Below, piece by piece: positions 1-12,074 of a stretch of 64,000 nucleotides of DNA (position 1 is its first letter; each line of letters opens with the position of its first letter). Origin of the DNA: Taxillus chinensis (lineage: Eukaryota > Streptophyta > Magnoliopsida > Santalales > Loranthaceae); assembly GCA_023512835.1 (NCBI GenBank), contig CM042089.1, positions 16,542,562-16,606,561 on the forward strand. Reading direction: 5' to 3'. Under the pieces are notes generated by a model. That model ran no database searches. It worked only from the letters and a program-made list of their open reading frames with translations, and was not told the origin of the DNA. Position numbers and translations under genes: made by a program.

Positions 1-720
1 CTCCATCTCCTGCGGCTCCTAGCACAGCGTTCGCGCTGATCCATTCGAAGTTGTAGGGCCGTCTTAGCCTAGTTGTCTTCCGACTGTTTCATCAGCATTA
101 TCTACTACTAATACCCCCGCGCCTGCTTCCCTTGACGTTGCTGCTGCTGTAGTGGCTGATGTTCCTGTATCTCCTCTGAAAGTACCTTTGTGCCACCTTC
201 CTTAACCTCGAGACTATCTAGACCGTCTCCCTACCGACAGTCTTACGGACCTATGGTTCCGTTTAAGCCTTGCATGCACCGCCACCATCCCTGACCACGA
301 TCTCCGGGTGTATTATGCACGTTATACCCAAACCCCGGAAGATATGACCGTCTAGAACCTGGACCACGACTTTCTTTCACTGACTTCTCTTCCTGATGCA
401 CCAATTGCTGTTGTAACTTCCGGACCGGCCCATGACCCACGGATTCCTTCCCCTGCCGAGGTCGGGCCCTCTTCTCCTGTTGCAATTCCCGTTGTTGACC
501 TTTCTGGTCATAGCGGCTCTGCTGCCCTAGATGCCTCTGATACTTCGGCTGACCCTTCTGCTACTGCTACTGATTAACCACTCTCTCCTCCTGTCGACTC
601 CTTTGCCTAACGCACTCCTGCATCTCTTCATGCGGGGGAGTCCTCCAAAGCTCCGAGTTTGCAAAGCTAAGGGCAGGATACATAATTCCGATCCGGACCA
701 ACGTGAGTATCGTTAAGTAC
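1..720 (+). pseudogene. Decayed ORF at the 3' end of a copia element (E)
   Basis: Reading frame 2 stays open over long stretches from the window start to about position 700, interrupted by several stops, for example TAA at 575-577. The residues are rich in Pro, Ser, Ala and Asp with no recognisable enzyme motif. It lies directly upstream of a copia-type LTR on the same strand, the position where SIRE-like copia elements may carry an extra env-like ORF. I see no transmembrane segment or signal peptide, so that identity is only a guess. Several stops could come from CAA or CAG codons by C-to-T change. It could also be the tail of an unrelated captured sequence. It is incomplete at the window edge. 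Confidence 0.35.
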
Positions 721-1925
721 GTAGTAAATAACCAAGTCCTCATACAGAATAAGGATCATTCGTGCAGACTAAACACTTAAAGTTATGGACTAAGGAATCC
801 GCGTCTTACACTTAAATGGACTGAGTTAAATAGATGCGGAATAAGAATCCTAGTCTACATCTCGCACAGAGTAAAGAGAGAACTGTTGTGGAATAAAAAG
901 CTAAGTTTTCCACTCAAGCGGACTAAGGACAAGAAGGCACGGAGTAAGAAATCCGAGTCTTTCATTCATGCGGAGTGAGGAAGGACTTGTGTGGAATAAG
1001 GACTCAAGTTCTTTGTTTGCATGGACTAAAGAAAATGAAGCGGAGTAAGGAATCCGAACCTTTTACTCGAGCGGAGTAAGGATATGCTGATACGGAGTAA
1101 GCCATCCGGACCTTTTACTCATGCGGGGTAAGGAACTCAAGCGGAGTAAGGAAGAGTTGATACGGGTAAGCCCTCCTGAACATTTTGTTCATACGGAGTA
1201 AGGAAGCACCGACACCGAATAAAGATTCCAGTATCAGTTTGACACAGAGTAAGCAACCACTAACATGGAGTAATGATCCGAGCTTCACTAACACAGAGTA
1301 AGGAATCTTCTAACGGATTAAGAAGACGCTGCTTCACTTTATCAACTTCGCATTCAAGTCATCACCGTGTGTCCCGACTGTAAGAAAGACCCGTTGAATA
1401 TCTAAGTCATCTTACACGTGGATCACACCTGGAGATGTGGATAGAGCCTTAAATGCAATTGGGATCACGCGAAGAAATTTAATATGATTAAAGTCCTAAG
1501 ATTTTGAGCACCACATCCGCAAAAATTAAAGTAGAGACATTTTCCGAGAAGAATTTCAATGCTACACGGTACTCGAAAGATCCTGTTCCAAGAATGTTTC
1601 CCAGGGATATCTATATATATTAAGCTTTGTATATTTTCATATAGGCGCATACATGTAAAAGAGCTCTTAAAGATTAATTTGGCTAGTGTGTGTTATTGTA
1701 AAACAGAGTGCTAGAGAGTTTCAGTAGATCAAAAAGCTAGTCATCAGCTTTAATCTCGCTTTTATTTTGTTGTAATTATCTCTTGATAATAAAACAAATA
1801 CTTCCACTATTTGGTTATCTTCCACACTGATTTAATCTTTTAACTAGAAAAGTGTTGTTCCGAGAAGAAGAAGAGTCTTCGATAAGAGCTTATTCACCCC
1901 CCCTCTAGGCTCCCGGGAACCAACA
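720..1925 (+). repeat. 3' LTR of copia element E (5' boundary uncertain)
   Basis: The segment ends in a pyrimidine/C-run followed by GGGAACCAACA at 1925. This closely resembles the end of the copia A 5' LTR at 30205-30267, which has the same TTCACCCCCCTCT run just before its end. A TATA-like stretch lies at about 1611-1620 and an AATAAAA-type signal near 1787. Upstream are degenerate CGGAGTAAG repeats. The downstream base 1926 starts a different element (a Tat-like LTR), so E appears to have inserted there. The left edge is not visible as a clear TG with a PPT, so 720 is approximate. Confidence 0.6.
815..1330 (+). repeat. Degenerate CGGAGTAAG(G) repeat cluster in the E LTR
   Basis: About a dozen degenerate copies of a GCGGAGTAAGGA-like motif recur at irregular spacing, for example near 1040, 1070, 1094, 1143 and 1194, with decayed versions at 833, 1244 and 1305. 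They lie upstream of the TATA-like stretch, that is, in the presumed U3. The same core recurs in the Tekay F LTR at 27750-27970. Confidence 0.7.
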
Positions 1926-2700
1926 TCAACTACACAAGAACAAATACTTTGCTTTTTATTTTGTTTTTGTTGTTTTCTTTTGTTTTTGATTTTTGGGATA
2001 ATGAGAGCTTGGCATGTGGATTAGAGATGGGCGGAAAAGTAAAAATAAAAAGAAAAAAAATGTTTTTTTTATTGTTTTATTTTGTAATTTTTAACTGATG
2101 TTTTGGGTTTTTGGGGTGAGGAAAATAATCTGGTTTTCAATAAAATGTCAAAAAATAATTTTTGGATTCGGGACGTCACAACGAGTGACCCTGTATTCAT
2201 TTTCTTGAAAATGAATTTATTTTTGTGCTAAAATTGTACTGCGCGTCCCTAAACTGCTTTATTACAGAAAATATATTTTTTAATTTTTTTTTTTCCAAAA
2301 TAAGCTCTATAAGTGAATATATGCAATATATACGTCAAAATTCTCATAATGATGAGAGGATTATGAAAGTGAGGTTTGTGATCTGGTCCAGAGTGACATT
2401 TTGAATATTGGCCGCTAGTTTATCTCCATTAGCGGTCCAAATACGGTTTTGACCATAACTTCCTTGTTTGACCTCGAAATTGAGCGCAATCAAAGGCGTT
2501 GATATTCAAATTTGGTTTTCTATCGCTTGGGACTAGATCTTGAGTGTTTGAATGCCTTTTTAAAGAATTTATCGAAGTTGCACCCTTCGAATCGACAGTC
2601 ACATCTCTTTATTTAGTTATACAAAGTGATTAACAAATAAAAGAAGTTTAAAGCAAGAAAATAAATGTTATGTCCAACCCAAACAAAATAAGGTCCAACA
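1926..2700 (-). repeat. Tat/Ogre-like 3' LTR, first part only
   Basis: Read on minus, the LTR begins TGTTGGACC at 2700, directly after a purine tract. It matches the block 11312-12059 over roughly 750 bp, including the motif around GACGTCACAACGAGTGACC. That second block is the start of the same element's 5' LTR. The remainder is cut off at 1926, where copia E begins, and should resume to the left of this window. Confidence 0.65.
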
Positions 2701-2712
2701 ATGCCCCTTTTT
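2701..2712 (-). other. Polypurine tract of the Tat-like element
   Basis: On minus the sequence reads AAAAAGGGGCAT immediately before the LTR start TGTTGG. This is the expected position and composition for the second-strand primer of an LTR retrotransposon. Confidence 0.55.
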
Positions 2713-3133
2713 GTACATTATTTGTATACAAACATTGTGCAAAGATAAGAATAGAATCATTTTGGACGGGTTGGAGCACTTACCCGACTTACCTGATGTC
2801 AAAGCAAGGTAGAACGTCATGGTTGGAAAGGAGGCTTTTAAGGCCAATGAAAATTTAAGAAGCATTTAGGGCCAATGGGAATTGGAAAAAGCAAAACGTC
2901 AGAAGTTTAAAAGGCATCTATGGGTAACAAGAATTGAAAAGGCATTTAGGGTTGACAGGAATTGAAAAGGCAAGGGGGGGTAGATGCAGGAGAACTACCT
3001 ATAGACTTCCCAAACGGATAAAATGAAAAGGATAAGTGCAGGGAAACCACTTGCGGACTTACTCAAAATTGAAAAGAAAATGTGGGATAGGTGCAGGGAA
3101 ACTGTGATAAACCCTAGAAATTAAATTTAACAA

Positions 3134-3470
3134 CTAAGGATACGTACCGGAGAACTTTCGTTGGACTTCCTGAAAGAATAAAAAAAGAAAGGTGGAATAG
3201 GTGTAGGGAAACTGCCTGCGGACTTCCCAAAAGTAAATTTAAAGACTAAGGATATGTACCAGGGACCTGCCGGTAGACTTCTTGAAAAAATGAAAAGAAA
3301 GATGGGATAGGTGCAGGGGAACTACCTGCGGACTTCCCGAAATAAAATTTAAAGACTGAGGATAAGTACTGAGGACCTGCCGGTGGACTTCCTGAAAAAA
3401 TGAAAAACAAAGTTGAGATAGGTGCAGGGGAATTGCCTGCAGACTTCCCAAAGGGATACAAAGAAGGACA
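3134..3470. repeat. 110-bp tandem repeat, about three copies
   Basis: Successive units start at about 3134, 3245 and 3355, giving periods of 111 and 110 bp. Each contains GGTGCAGGGGAACT and ACTTCC blocks. Two more diverged partial units lie upstream at about 2970-3110. Confidence 0.75.
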
Positions 3471-6400
3471 TGTATAAGGGATGACCTCTAAGGTTGAGAT
3501 GGACTGAAATGGCATTTAGGGCCTAGAAAAGAATCAATGATTGCAAAAGAAATTTTCTAATGACTCAATATGGGCTCCCTCTACGAGTTCACTAAATGAG
3601 ATCGCTCTACGAGGTTACCTAAAAAAAGAATAAGATGTGTATTTGATTGTCATAGATGCTTCTAGGGCTTGGGAAATCACAAAGAATGACTTCTATGGAT
3701 GAACGACCGAAGCCTTTAGAGCTTGGTTATTTTGGAAAACTTGTTAAAGATGATCTCTTGGGATCTTCGAGGGCAACAACATTCCTAAAATTAAAGAAAA
3801 TGATGAATGTATGCAAGTGATACATGGAATGCAATTATCCTATGAGGTGTTTGTCTAGGATGCATGATGAATTTTATGTTAAAAGGGAGCTTAAACCGCT
3901 GGGGTTGGTGCTGTTGGATTTCACATGGATTTGCTGTGGAATGGGATTCAGCTTTTCATCTAAAAAACTCTTTAGTCGGCTATGCTCCGGCTGCTAGGGA
4001 GGCTTGCTTAATTTCTTCGTAATGTCAAAATGCTCAATAAACTTTTTTTTGACTCGGTTGAACCTTGCTAGGAGGTCGGTGGTTTTGGCCTTAGTTGGAG
4101 AGAAGGTTCATTCGTCAAGAGACCGTTTCTTGCTTAGTCGGGCCATTCTTGCCTGAGTGACACCCTGGGAAACTCAACTGGGCATAAGCATTTTATTGAA
4201 AACAACACACACAAAGCTGTTGAATTTTGAAAACAAAATTTTGTTGAAAATGATTTTTTTTGAAACATGAATATGCAATGTAAAATCACCACTTGTTTTC
4301 TCGCTTGAGAGAGGTAAGAGCTTTCGAGGGGAAGCCCTCCAAAGTTCATTTGAACTATCTAAGTGTAGCTTGCTGCTAGGCCTTGCATGGATTTGAGGGT
4401 TTGGAAATATCAATGGACAATTCTATCCGATGGCTTTGATCTAGGTATTAAGAGACAAGGTTGGAGAGAATGCCTGGTTGTTTGAATCTTGAGGCTTAGG
4501 GACTTGATTGAGATTCTGGTTGCTGGCTTGATAGTGGTGGCTTGATGCTTTGAAATTCGAATGGAGTAAAAGTTAGGATGATTTTGGACCTCAATTGATG
4601 TTCAAGGGTTCAGTTGTAAGATGATGCTTGCAGATCTTGAGATTGTTGTGCAGAGATTTGATTTAACGGATACATGAGTGCTTAAGTTTTGATGCTCAGA
4701 AATTCAATGGAGAAGATGTTGACTGATCTTGGGTCATGAGCGCTTGATTTTCCTTTATTGGATTTGAATTTTGCTCTTAGTGCCCTTTTGGGTTTTCACT
4801 AAACCCGTCTTATTCTCTGCTTGTTGCTTCTTCTACCTTCTAGATGACTTTATATTTTACCTTTGATACCCTTGCGGGTTTTTATCAAGTACGCCTTGGA
4901 TATCCATGACTTGTTCCTTTTTGAGCATTTGATAAATAATTTGATTGTTTAATCGGAGAGGACTTTATTAGGACCATAATGTAGGCTTGGGCTACTGAGT
5001 TTAACAAGAAAGGATATAAAGTGGCTCAAACCTAGTTTAGGCTAGATTTGATCCATAGTTTAGACTATATTTTACAAAATTACTAAAATTGCTCCAATGC
5101 GGAATCTTGCTATACGAAATGTTTCTTTTTTTTATTTTTCTTTTTTCTTTTGCTCTCTTTTTTCTATCTAACAAAAAAATACCCCGATTATGGGGTATCT
5201 CTATGAGAAGTCTTAAAAATTGCCCCAACATGAGGGTTATATTTTGTTCTTTCTTTCTTTCTTTCTTTTCTTTTGCTCTTTTTTTTTTAAAACAAAAACT
5301 GCCACCATTATGTGGTATGTATCTATGAGAGGTCTAAAAAAATACTACCCTAATGTGAAAATTATTTTACAACACTATCCCAGAATGGGGTCTTGCTATT
5401 TATAAATTGCTCCAATGTGGGGTGAACTATGAGTCGGGTTATGTCAAAGAAAATGTATATTCAGGCTAAAAAGGGCTAGCAATGGTAGCATTAAAAGGAA
5501 AGAAAAGATGGCCTCTCTTCATTTTAAACAATCAAAATTTGTCTCAAAATGCTCAAACAAAAATGAACTTATCTCTTGGCGATGAAGGAACTCTTCATGT
5601 TAAATGCTCCTGTTTGAGGTGGATGGTGCTTCTCTTGGATCAGGTTCCTTCATTTAAATGATAATTGCCCCTTGATCGTCCTTTTGGCTTCGATTAAACT
5701 CAAATAGCCCATATTCTTTGTTCGGTATGCCCCTGTTGGGCTTATTACCCGTGCCAAGAGAATAAACAAATAGCAATAAACATTGCATATAAAATATGGG
5801 TAAAACAACTTAGTTTAAAAGATAGGTTTTTTATTTTTCCACAAATGCCAAATAAGATAACAAAGTTTTAGGAATCCAAAGAGCATGCAAAATGTATGTA
5901 CAACTTGTTTTATTGGAAAACAGAAAAATAACTCTTGTTTTTTTTTGTTTAAAGAAAACACCTATACTCCCAGAGAGTTTCCAAAGGTATCGCAAAGCTT
6001 GTTCTTCATTTTTTGTGGCCCTCTTATTCATTGGCAAGAATACTCCCGCAACGAGTTCGAGCTGACATTTGGAGCACTAGACTGCTTTAAGTTCTGTCAT
6101 TGAGGTGAATGCTCATGATGGCAAGATCATGAATTGTTGACTTCTAAAAAAAGTAAAATGTGGTAAGCTCCCTTTTATTCTGTTTCATTTTTTCATTTTT
6201 TATGCTGAAGGCATGCATGCATGTAAGGATGTGCATGAGAGTTTTAAAAACCTACCCTTCTTAGAGTGATGCATGAAACATGTTATGAGTCTTAAGGGTT
6301 TATATTATTCACATGATTTCCCCTTGTTTTGTCACTCTCTTTTTTTTTGTTTTGTCTTTCTTCTTTTTCCGGTTATGAAATGCATGTACACCTAAATTTA

Positions 6401-7143
6401 TGTTCGGTATTTATGTCCTAAAACTATATGAACAATTGTATGAATGAAGACCAAGTTAATAAAAGAATAATGTACAAGATAAGATTAGCAAAAAGAAAGT
6501 ACAATAATATTCATACAATAAAAACAAGGTTAGTAAAAAGAATAATAATATACATTAAGATAAAATTAATAAAAAGAAAAATAAGAATGAATAAAAATAT
6601 ACAAACAACAACAACAAAAATATTTACAGAATAGTATACAACAAGATAGTAATAATAAAACAACATGATATAATATGAATGCACCTATTCTCCAAAAGGG
6701 ATGCTAGAATGATCAAACAATATATGGGCCAATGCCCCTAATAAGCTTTTACTGCTAAACCTATCTTATTCATTGGTTCCCAAGCCACCTCAATAGAGGG
6801 CTCCGTACACCATGGGATTTACCGGAGGGGGGCCTTAGAAGGATAAGCCTTAAAATGACCTCTAGCTTGAGTGAGGAGTCTGGGGTCCCTTTACGGATAA
6901 TGATCAACGCGCAGGGCACCCTAATAAACCTCGCTAACCTAAATTGTGATAAAAACCCGAGTATAAGGTTTATGCATGAATGCAACAATTAGAGAAAGCG
7001 GTAAAACGCGACTATCATGGCAATGACAATTAAGCGTAGTAAATAAATCAAATAAATAAAGAATAAATAAAGAATCAAAGAATAAAAATAATTTAAAACA
7101 AAGAATAAACCTCCTAATCCTAATCCTAGGCCTAACTCTCTAA

Positions 7144-7164
7144 CTGTCCCCAGCAGAGTCGCCA
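7144..7164 (-). other. Primer binding site, tRNA-Arg type (Tat/Ogre)
   Basis: On minus the sequence reads TGGCGACTCTGCTGGGGAC. From established knowledge this is the primer site form seen in Tat/Ogre Ty3/gypsy elements (complementary to a tRNA-Arg 3' end). It fixes the element's orientation and places the 5' LTR at higher coordinates. Confidence 0.7.
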
Positions 7165-9384
7165 GTTATCATCACCGGATTTCGTTCGAGGAGAAACCCG
7201 CTTTCGGGGATACAATTCTCCCACCCTTCACCCGAATGGTGAAAATGAAACAGAGTTGCCACTAACTGTTTTTGGGGGTGCAGTTGGTCACCTAAAATAA
7301 TCTACGTTGTCAGATCTAGGTTCAAGAGTTTGATTACGCGCGAGGAAGGATTAACACCCCCACAACGCACTTTCGGTACCTATCTTAGGAGGAGAAAGTT
7401 TCTAATTTGTTTTAGTTGCTTGATTTTTACTTGTCTAAACTATTTTTAAGGACTTACAATGTCTACTCTTTTTTCTTTTTTTTTCCTAAGTTATTTGTCA
7501 AAATTGAATTAAGTCATATTACCCTAAAAAGTCCAAGGGAGACCCTAAAAAAATTAAAATATTTATAGACCAAAGAATAATTCTAAATAAGTCTTAAAAT
7601 TTAATTAACGGATCCTAAAAGAATTTCTAAAAATTCTAAGAATAAAAAAAAAGGTTTGGTGCATACAAAAAAAAAATCTTTGATTTTCTTTTTGTCAATG
7701 AAAGCAATTTTAAGAAAATATTTTTTTTGTCCTTTTTTTGGAAATGGTGAAGAAAATAAGAGTTTTTTTGTTTTTTTGTTTTTTTAAAGAAAACATTTTT
7801 AAAAGAAATAAAATAATAACAAAACTATTTTTTCTAAAACGCACAAATAAAAGTGAAGTGTGTGATTAGTGGCATCCATTAAACAAAACTCTCTCTTTTT
7901 TTCTTTTTTTTTTTCTTTTTCCGTTCTCATTTTTTCCACTCTTTTCTCTCTTTTTTTCTCGTTTGCTTTTGCTTTCTCTCTTTTCCATGGGCTTGTTTAC
8001 AAAGTACAACGGTGTTGAGTAAGAGACCCATAATTACATGATTTTCAAAGGCCATTACTAACAAAAAACAAAGCAAGATTATTAGTTATAGGAAGCCACA
8101 AAGAAGAAGGGAAAGATGAAATAAAACAAACAAGTCCAAGCTAATCATGTTCGGTAAAAATAAATAATTAAAAAAATCGTGTTAATAAAAAAACAAGAGA
8201 AGGATGTGGAAAAAAAAAACAACGCTTTTCTTTCAAAACCAATGAACCCAGTGACTAGAAAAAAAGCTAGTGAACCAATGAGCCTGTAAGAATATTCAAA
8301 CGCGCATAGAAAACATAGATCGACACCCATGATTTTTCTTGAAAACCAATGACCAAAGGATCGAGGGGACAAACAACCATTAAACCAGTCACAAAATAAT
8401 CACCAAACCAATTATCATTCACCACTCATAAATATGGGAAATCATTCGTATGAAAATTTTAAACTCAACACCAGTCACCCCATTTACCAGACATCAAAAT
8501 CACCTTTGTGAAAACCAGATATGAAAATTAGTCATCAGTCCTACAATCAAGCAATAATGGCAATGCAACATCAGGGTTGAATTTTTAAAATAGGCTTATC
8601 ATGGTTTTATGCTATGTTTCCTCATGGGCAAGAGACAAGGCAGTGAAAAAAAAACAAGTTTATCATGGTCTTATGCTATGCTTCTTCATGGACAAGGGAC
8701 AAGGTCGTGGGAAAAAAAGTATAGAATGTAGTAACATATCAACCAGTCAAGACAGAAATGTGGAAAAAAAAACAAGACAAAAACACAAAAATATGCTAGG
8801 TACAAAGAAGCAATAATCATGAAAATTAAACACACCAAAATAGGCCAATGAGCCTTCTTCACTGCCATGAGCCAAATCGCCTTCTTTTGGATTCCTTCCT
8901 TTGTCAGTGTTACCTTCAGTTGCTTGTGCTCTAGCTACTAGGATGATGGAGAAGTCCAGGCTTTGACCTTGTCTTCTTCCTCTACCTCTCTCCTTGTTTT
9001 GGGATTGTAAGAGATGGGGATTGATTGACGGACAAGGTGGTTGAATGAAGAGGGACAGAGCTACGATGGGTGTTCCTTCAATAAAGGAAAGGGGGATAAA
9101 AATGGTGGTGTTCCATGGTTTGGTGAGCCGACGCCAGTGAGGATTGGGGCGAGCCATGGCTAAAGGGGAGTGGCTAGAACTATTGGCGTCGGTGGGTTAG
9201 CGTGGTAGCGCCGTAGGGGGACCAAGGCGATGATGGTAGAAATAGTCAGAGTCGGCTAGCTGGTAGTGCAATTTTCGGCCATGGGGAGCCTTATCTGGAT
9301 TTGAGAGAGGAGATGAAGGAATTGTGGGATTTGTTTTGGGATGGTAAGTTAGTTTCTTTGGTTTTTCCGAGAGAGAGCCCCCCC
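7165..9384 (-). repeat. Tat/Ogre-like 5' LTR, distal part
   Basis: This is the LTR portion next to the primer site. It continues on the far side of the Tekay-type insertion as 11240-12059. It contains poly-T/A tracts (7460-7990) and a GC-richer block at 8880-9300. A minus ORF (8747-9157) lies in the GC-richer block but shows no known domain and is probably leader sequence. The exact LTR terminus next to the primer site is unclear, because the final bases do not form a clean CA. Confidence 0.5.
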
Positions 9385-9428
9385 TGTAATTATGCTTGGT
9401 TTGGGTTTAATAAAAGAAAATGCAGAAA

Positions 9429-9438
9429 TATAAATAGG
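9429..9438 (+). promoter_or_regulatory. TATA box of the Tekay-type LTR
   Basis: TATAAATAGG lies about 50 bp upstream of a GA-rich leader. The Tekay solo LTR at 22462-24273 has the equivalent TATATAAGGATG in the same relative position, followed by GA repeats. Confidence 0.55.
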
Positions 9439-9859
9439 ATGAGAGTAAGAGCTTCCACGTTACATTTCCTTGTTCGTGCGTTGGAGAGAGAGAGAGAGAG
9501 AGGAAAAAAAACTTGGATCCTTCGCTTTGGGGCGTTTTAAGCTTGTTCGATCATTAAGAATCATTCCAGGTAGGTGTCCCATTAATTCTTCACCCTTTTC
9601 TTGCTGTTTGATTGGATTAACATGTACGAATTAGATGAAATCATGAAAATTCGTGATGAACCCTAGGAATTGGGGAAAAATGGAAATTGAGCATGAAACC
9701 TAGATAATTTAGGTTGTTTGGTAGCCTAATGTGGCTAAATGATGTTAGAAACCCTTAATAGGGATGAATTGTTGCTTAAAAATAGAAATTTAACGAGTAT
9801 AATTGGGTTTTGGGACGAAATCGGGAAGAACATAGTCGGCAGTTGGCAACTGGGGAACT

Positions 9860-9985
9860 GCTCGAGGTTAGCTTCGAGCAGAGTGTCGAGTAGAGCCTCG
9901 AGTAGCGAGCCTCGAGGATGTTGCTCGAGCTTAGAGTGTCGAGCAATCGAGCAAGGTGTCTCGAGCAGGGTGTCTCGAGCAGGTA
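9860..9985. repeat. CTCGAG-rich short repeat cluster
   Basis: Irregular tandem copies of a GTCGAGCAG / CTCGAGCA motif pack this 125-bp stretch in the Tekay-type LTR. Confidence 0.7.
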
Positions 9986-10512
9986 GACGATGCGATTCTT
10001 AGTGTATGTTTTCAGGGTGCCTAGACCCATTTACATTGTAACCATTATGCCTCTCGACATTTAAGTATACTTAAGTTACAATGTAAATAATGTAATAACC
10101 CCCATTTTGATTCAAAGAAAAATACTAGAAAATTTAATTCCCACTCCTTCAAAATGTGAAAATTGAGATTTAGTGTAAAATCTCGGAAAAATCCAGTTTT
10201 TCGTAGAGGTGAATTTTTGGAAAGTGGGGTTAGGCATCTCATAAAAATCCCCAAAAATCAGCTTACCTTAGTTATGATATGGAGACCCAATGCCGGGACT
10301 TTTTATTTCAAGAAAACAACTCCTATGGGTATCTCCTTCCTTGGTCAAGGAATGATGATCGGTTTGTGAAGACTGGCTTCAGTTATAAAGGGAGTATGGT
10401 GAACCTTAATGCCATATTGGTGTTGGTATGTTGGTTTGAGGAATTGGGGCTTGGGCTTTATGACTTGTTGGGTTCTCACCATGAAGCACAGATGATGATA
10501 TGTGGTTGACAG

Positions 10513-10662
10513 GGCAGGCATATGCGCCGATGGTGGGCTTGTGTGGCACTCTGGCCATGGCAAGCATATGCGCCGATGGTGGGCTTGTGTGGCACTGTGG
10601 CCGTGGCAGGCATATGCGCCGATGGCAGGCCTGTGTGGCACTGTGTCCGGGCATATAGCGCT
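10513..10662 (+). repeat. 46-bp minisatellite, 3.3 copies
   Basis: Units start at 10513, 10559 and 10605, exactly 46 bp apart, each carrying GGCAGGCATATGCGCC followed by TGTGTGGCACT. A partial fourth unit follows. It sits in the 3' half of the LTR. Similar minisatellites occupy this zone in the F and B LTRs. Confidence 0.85.
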
Positions 10663-11239
10663 GTGGTAGGGCTGAGTACCCTGAGCTGGGATCCTATTGA
10701 GGATCGTGGACAAGCTGTCCTGTGTGGGCAGGCTGAGTCTTGATGTTGTGCACACTACACAGTGCACGAGTACACTGAGCATATAGTATAAACTTGTATG
10801 TTTGCATGATGTGGAGTTTTGGGGTCACCTACTGAGCTTGTCGCTCAACCCTACTTGTTGCTTACCTTTTTCAGGTGTGACCCGAGACTAGTGGAGGACT
10901 TTCTTCCAGGAGGACGTGCCCACTACTCTAATGTATGATATAGTATTGTATTTTATATTGTTGTGTATTGTATCCCAGACATGGGTCTGTGGACAGTTGT
11001 ATTTGCATACTGTTTGTGATGTGATGTCTGTATGACTGTTTGACTTATTGTATGCATAGTGATATATGGGAAAGTCTAGGGTTACCCTTGATGTATGATT
11101 GTACAGGGTTGTATGATTGAGACAGCACCCGCGGTGTAGTCTCTATTAGTGCTAGTCACCAACCCCTTGACCTTTCGGGTGCGGGCAAGGGGAAGTCATG
11201 TTCCTGGTTCCGGGTTCCCTGGAATTTGGGGGCGTGACA

Positions 11240-12059
11240 GGGAGAGAGAACGGGGAAGATGAAGAGATAAGGCGTGTGTGGTTGTGGGTTTTTGTTAATT
11301 TATAAATTTTTAATTTTGCTTTGCCTTTTATTTTGTTTTTGTTGTTTTCTTTTGTTTTTGATTTTTTGGGCCAATGAGAGCTTGGCATGTGGATTAGAGA
11401 TGGGCGAGAAAGAAAAAAGTAAAAGGAAAATTTTTTTATTGTTTTATTTTATAATTTTAACTGATGTTTTGGGTTTTTGGGCTCGGGAAAACAATTCGGT
11501 TTTCAATAAAATGTCAAAAAATAATTTTTGGATTCGGAACGTCACAACGAGTGACCCCGTATTTATTTTTCTTGAGTTTATTTTTGTGTCAAAACTGTAC
11601 TGTGCGTCCCTAAAGCGCTTTATTATAGAAAAAATATTTTTTTAAATTTTTTTCCAAAATAAGCTCTGTAAGTGAATATATGCAATATATACGTCAAAAT
11701 TCTCATAATTATAAGAGGATTAAGAAAGTGAGGTTCGTAACTTGATCCAGAGTGTCATTTTGAATAGTTGCCGCTAGTTTATCGCTATTAGTGGTCCAAA
11801 TACGGTTTTGACCATAACTTTCTCATTTAACATTGAAATTTAGCGCAATCAAAGGCGTTGATCTTCAAATTTTGTTTTTTGTCACTTGGGACCAGCTCTT
11901 TAGCGTTTGAAAGCCTTTTTTAAAAAGTCATTGAAGTTGCACCTTTCGAATCGATGGTCACGTCTCTTTATTTAGTCATAAAAGAGATTAACAAATAGAA
12001 AAGAAGTTTAAAGCAAAAAATGAATGTTATGTCCAACCTAGACAAAATGGGGTCCAACA
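11240..12059 (-). repeat. Tat/Ogre-like 5' LTR, proximal part
   Basis: On minus the LTR starts TGTTGGACC at 12059 and runs down to the Tekay insertion at 11239. The part 11312-12059 aligns with 1943-2700, which is how the pair was recognised as the two LTR starts of one element. Confidence 0.65.
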
Positions 12060-12074
12060 GGGATGACTACGATT

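Larger units (their letters stand above)
2701..7143 (-). mobile_element. Non-coding internal region of a Tat/Ogre-like (LARD-type) element
   Basis: This 4.4-kb stretch lies between a PPT/LTR on the left and a tRNA-Arg-type primer site on the right, both reading on minus. No gag, protease, reverse transcriptase or integrase motif is visible on either strand. The only ORFs are short and lie in low-complexity or tandem DNA. It holds a 110-bp tandem repeat (3134-3470), pyrimidine tracts with TTTC repeats (about 5110-5300), and many short phrases repeated with variation. It is best described as a large non-autonomous derivative that depended on an autonomous relative. An old autonomous element with the coding part deleted would look the same. 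Confidence 0.55.
9385..11239 (+). repeat. Tekay-type chromovirus LTR, probably solo
   Basis: The 3' end GGGGGCGTGACA at 11239 and the CCTTGACCTTTCGGGTGCGG block just before it are shared, allowing for strand, with the LTRs of element C. A TATA box (TATAAATAGG, about 9429), a GA tract (9484-9502), and a conserved AGGTAGGTGT at 9568 follow the same order as in the other Tekay LTRs here. No coding region adjoins it. The 5' end is uncertain: TGTAATTATG at 9385 or TGTAATAACC at 10091 are both candidates. The flanks do not show a matching 5-bp duplication for either start. Confidence 0.6.

Noticed and set aside
8747..9157. 136-codon minus ORF as a protein gene
   Set aside because: Lies in the Tat-like LTR, with no recognised domain and an atypical tail running into low-complexity DNA.
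10513..10662. CRISPR-like array
   Set aside because: Units are contiguous without unique spacers, and the genome is a plant nuclear one.
10345..10782. 145-codon minus ORF across the 46-bp minisatellite
   Set aside because: Its repeated residues simply mirror the 46-bp period (not a multiple of three), and it lies in a Tekay-type LTR.
10091..11239. TGTAATAACCCCC at 10091 as the definite start of the Tekay-type LTR
   Set aside because: The TATA box, GA tract and AGGTAGGTGT upstream follow the order of other Tekay LTRs. No matching flank duplication supports this start.
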